A DNA stretch of 6,939 nucleotides. Origin: Bacteroidota bacterium. GTDB lineage: Bacteria > Bacteroidota > Ignavibacteria > UBA10030 > UBA8401. The DNA lies in contig JAVBYA010000412.1 in NCBI GenBank assembly GCA_030824295.1, forward strand, positions 1 through 6,939, read 5' to 3'. The notes beneath the pieces were generated by a model. That model was given only the letters and a program-made list of their open reading frames with translations, had not been told where the DNA came from and did not search any database. The translations under genes were made by a program, and so were the position numbers. Shown piece after piece: positions 6,721-6,939 of the stretch; position 1 is the stretch's first letter; every line of letters starts with the position of its first letter.

Positions 6721-6939
6721 ATGAGTTCACCCCGTATCTCTATATTAACGATTATCGCGCTGTTTTATTGTGCTGCGATGCCCGGAATCGCACAACAAAA
6801 GAGCAGCAAAGCGTTCCGGATCAAGAGTACCCCCGTCCGCATGTATGAGATACGGCAATCGGATGTCACGTATCAGCTGTGGGAGGGATTCCAGCTGATG
6901 CGCAATGCAAACGCGGGAGATGCGCCTTCCCAGCATGAA
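6721..6939 (+). CDS. N-terminal fragment of an exported protein, possibly Sel1/TPR-repeat type
   Basis: The frame is open from ATG 6721 to the window edge (73 codons, no stop), so the 3' end is missing. The N-terminus is a clear signal peptide: a basic start (MSSPR), a hydrophobic core ISILTIIALFYCAAM, and a likely signal peptidase I site after PGIA (about residue 24, before QQKSS). A cysteine in the core (C17) is not in a convincing lipobox. The mature part reads FRIKSTPVRMYEIRQSDVTY and then WEGFQLMRNANAGDAPSQHE. 'A.AGDAPSQHE' matches the start of a Sel1-like (TPR-related) repeat, where Gly-Asp-Ala is followed by Gln and then usually by LG..Y..G, but only the first few positions are visible. 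Sel1 repeats are protein-interaction scaffolds; the function here is unknown. It is divergent from the ABC exporter gene, 94 bp away. Confidence 0.7.
   Translation, partial: MSSPRISILTIIALFYCAAMPGIAQQKSSKAFRIKSTPVRMYEIRQSDVTYQLWEGFQLMRNANAGDAPSQHE

Noticed and set aside
1..6939. Defence island, mobile element, CRISPR array or non-coding RNA gene
   Set aside because: No transposase, integrase, direct-repeat array, tRNA-like fold or attachment site was seen, and almost all of the DNA is used by six housekeeping or transport-type genes.

Overview
The window carries six protein-coding genes and looks like ordinary chromosomal DNA. Nothing resembles a phage, transposon, CRISPR array, rRNA or tRNA. 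Moderate GC content, mostly weak Shine-Dalgarno sequences, and an endonuclease III homolog of the VDLH/RVxPRLGI type all point to the Bacteroidota/Chlorobiota/Ignavibacteriota group. The endonuclease subfamily was recognised from memory, so the assignment is tentative and no species can be named.

Layout from left to right: the 3' end of a small membrane protein gene (+, ending at 223) resembles the LiaI/LiaF-type (DUF5668-like) two-helix module. A strong hairpin at 244-282 separates it from the convergent polA gene (-, 303-3110), which encodes a full-length DNA polymerase I with 5' nuclease, proofreading and polymerase motifs intact. A 97-bp divergent intergenic region follows and contains a perfect 9-bp inverted repeat whose arms both carry TATATT. 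It leads to an EamA/DMT-family transporter gene (+, 3208-4077). That gene converges on a two-gene minus-strand unit: an ABC exporter half-transporter (4836-6626) followed 23 bp downstream by an endonuclease III-like DNA glycosylase (4147-4812). At the right edge a divergent + strand gene begins at 6721 and runs off the window. It has a signal peptide and what looks like the start of a Sel1/TPR-type repeat. It also has a well-spaced sigma70-like promoter candidate placed so that its transcript would be leaderless or nearly so.

Two genes (polA and nth-like) belong to DNA replication and base-excision repair: a glycosylase/AP lyase opens damaged sites, and Pol I fills and processes the gap. They are not adjacent and are unlikely to share a transcript. 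The nth-like gene probably shares one with the ABC exporter. No multi-gene novel system is evident. The items most worth a second look are the symmetric polA/DMT intergenic region, the possible leaderless promoter at 6686-6714, and unusual residues in the endonuclease III and ABC proteins.
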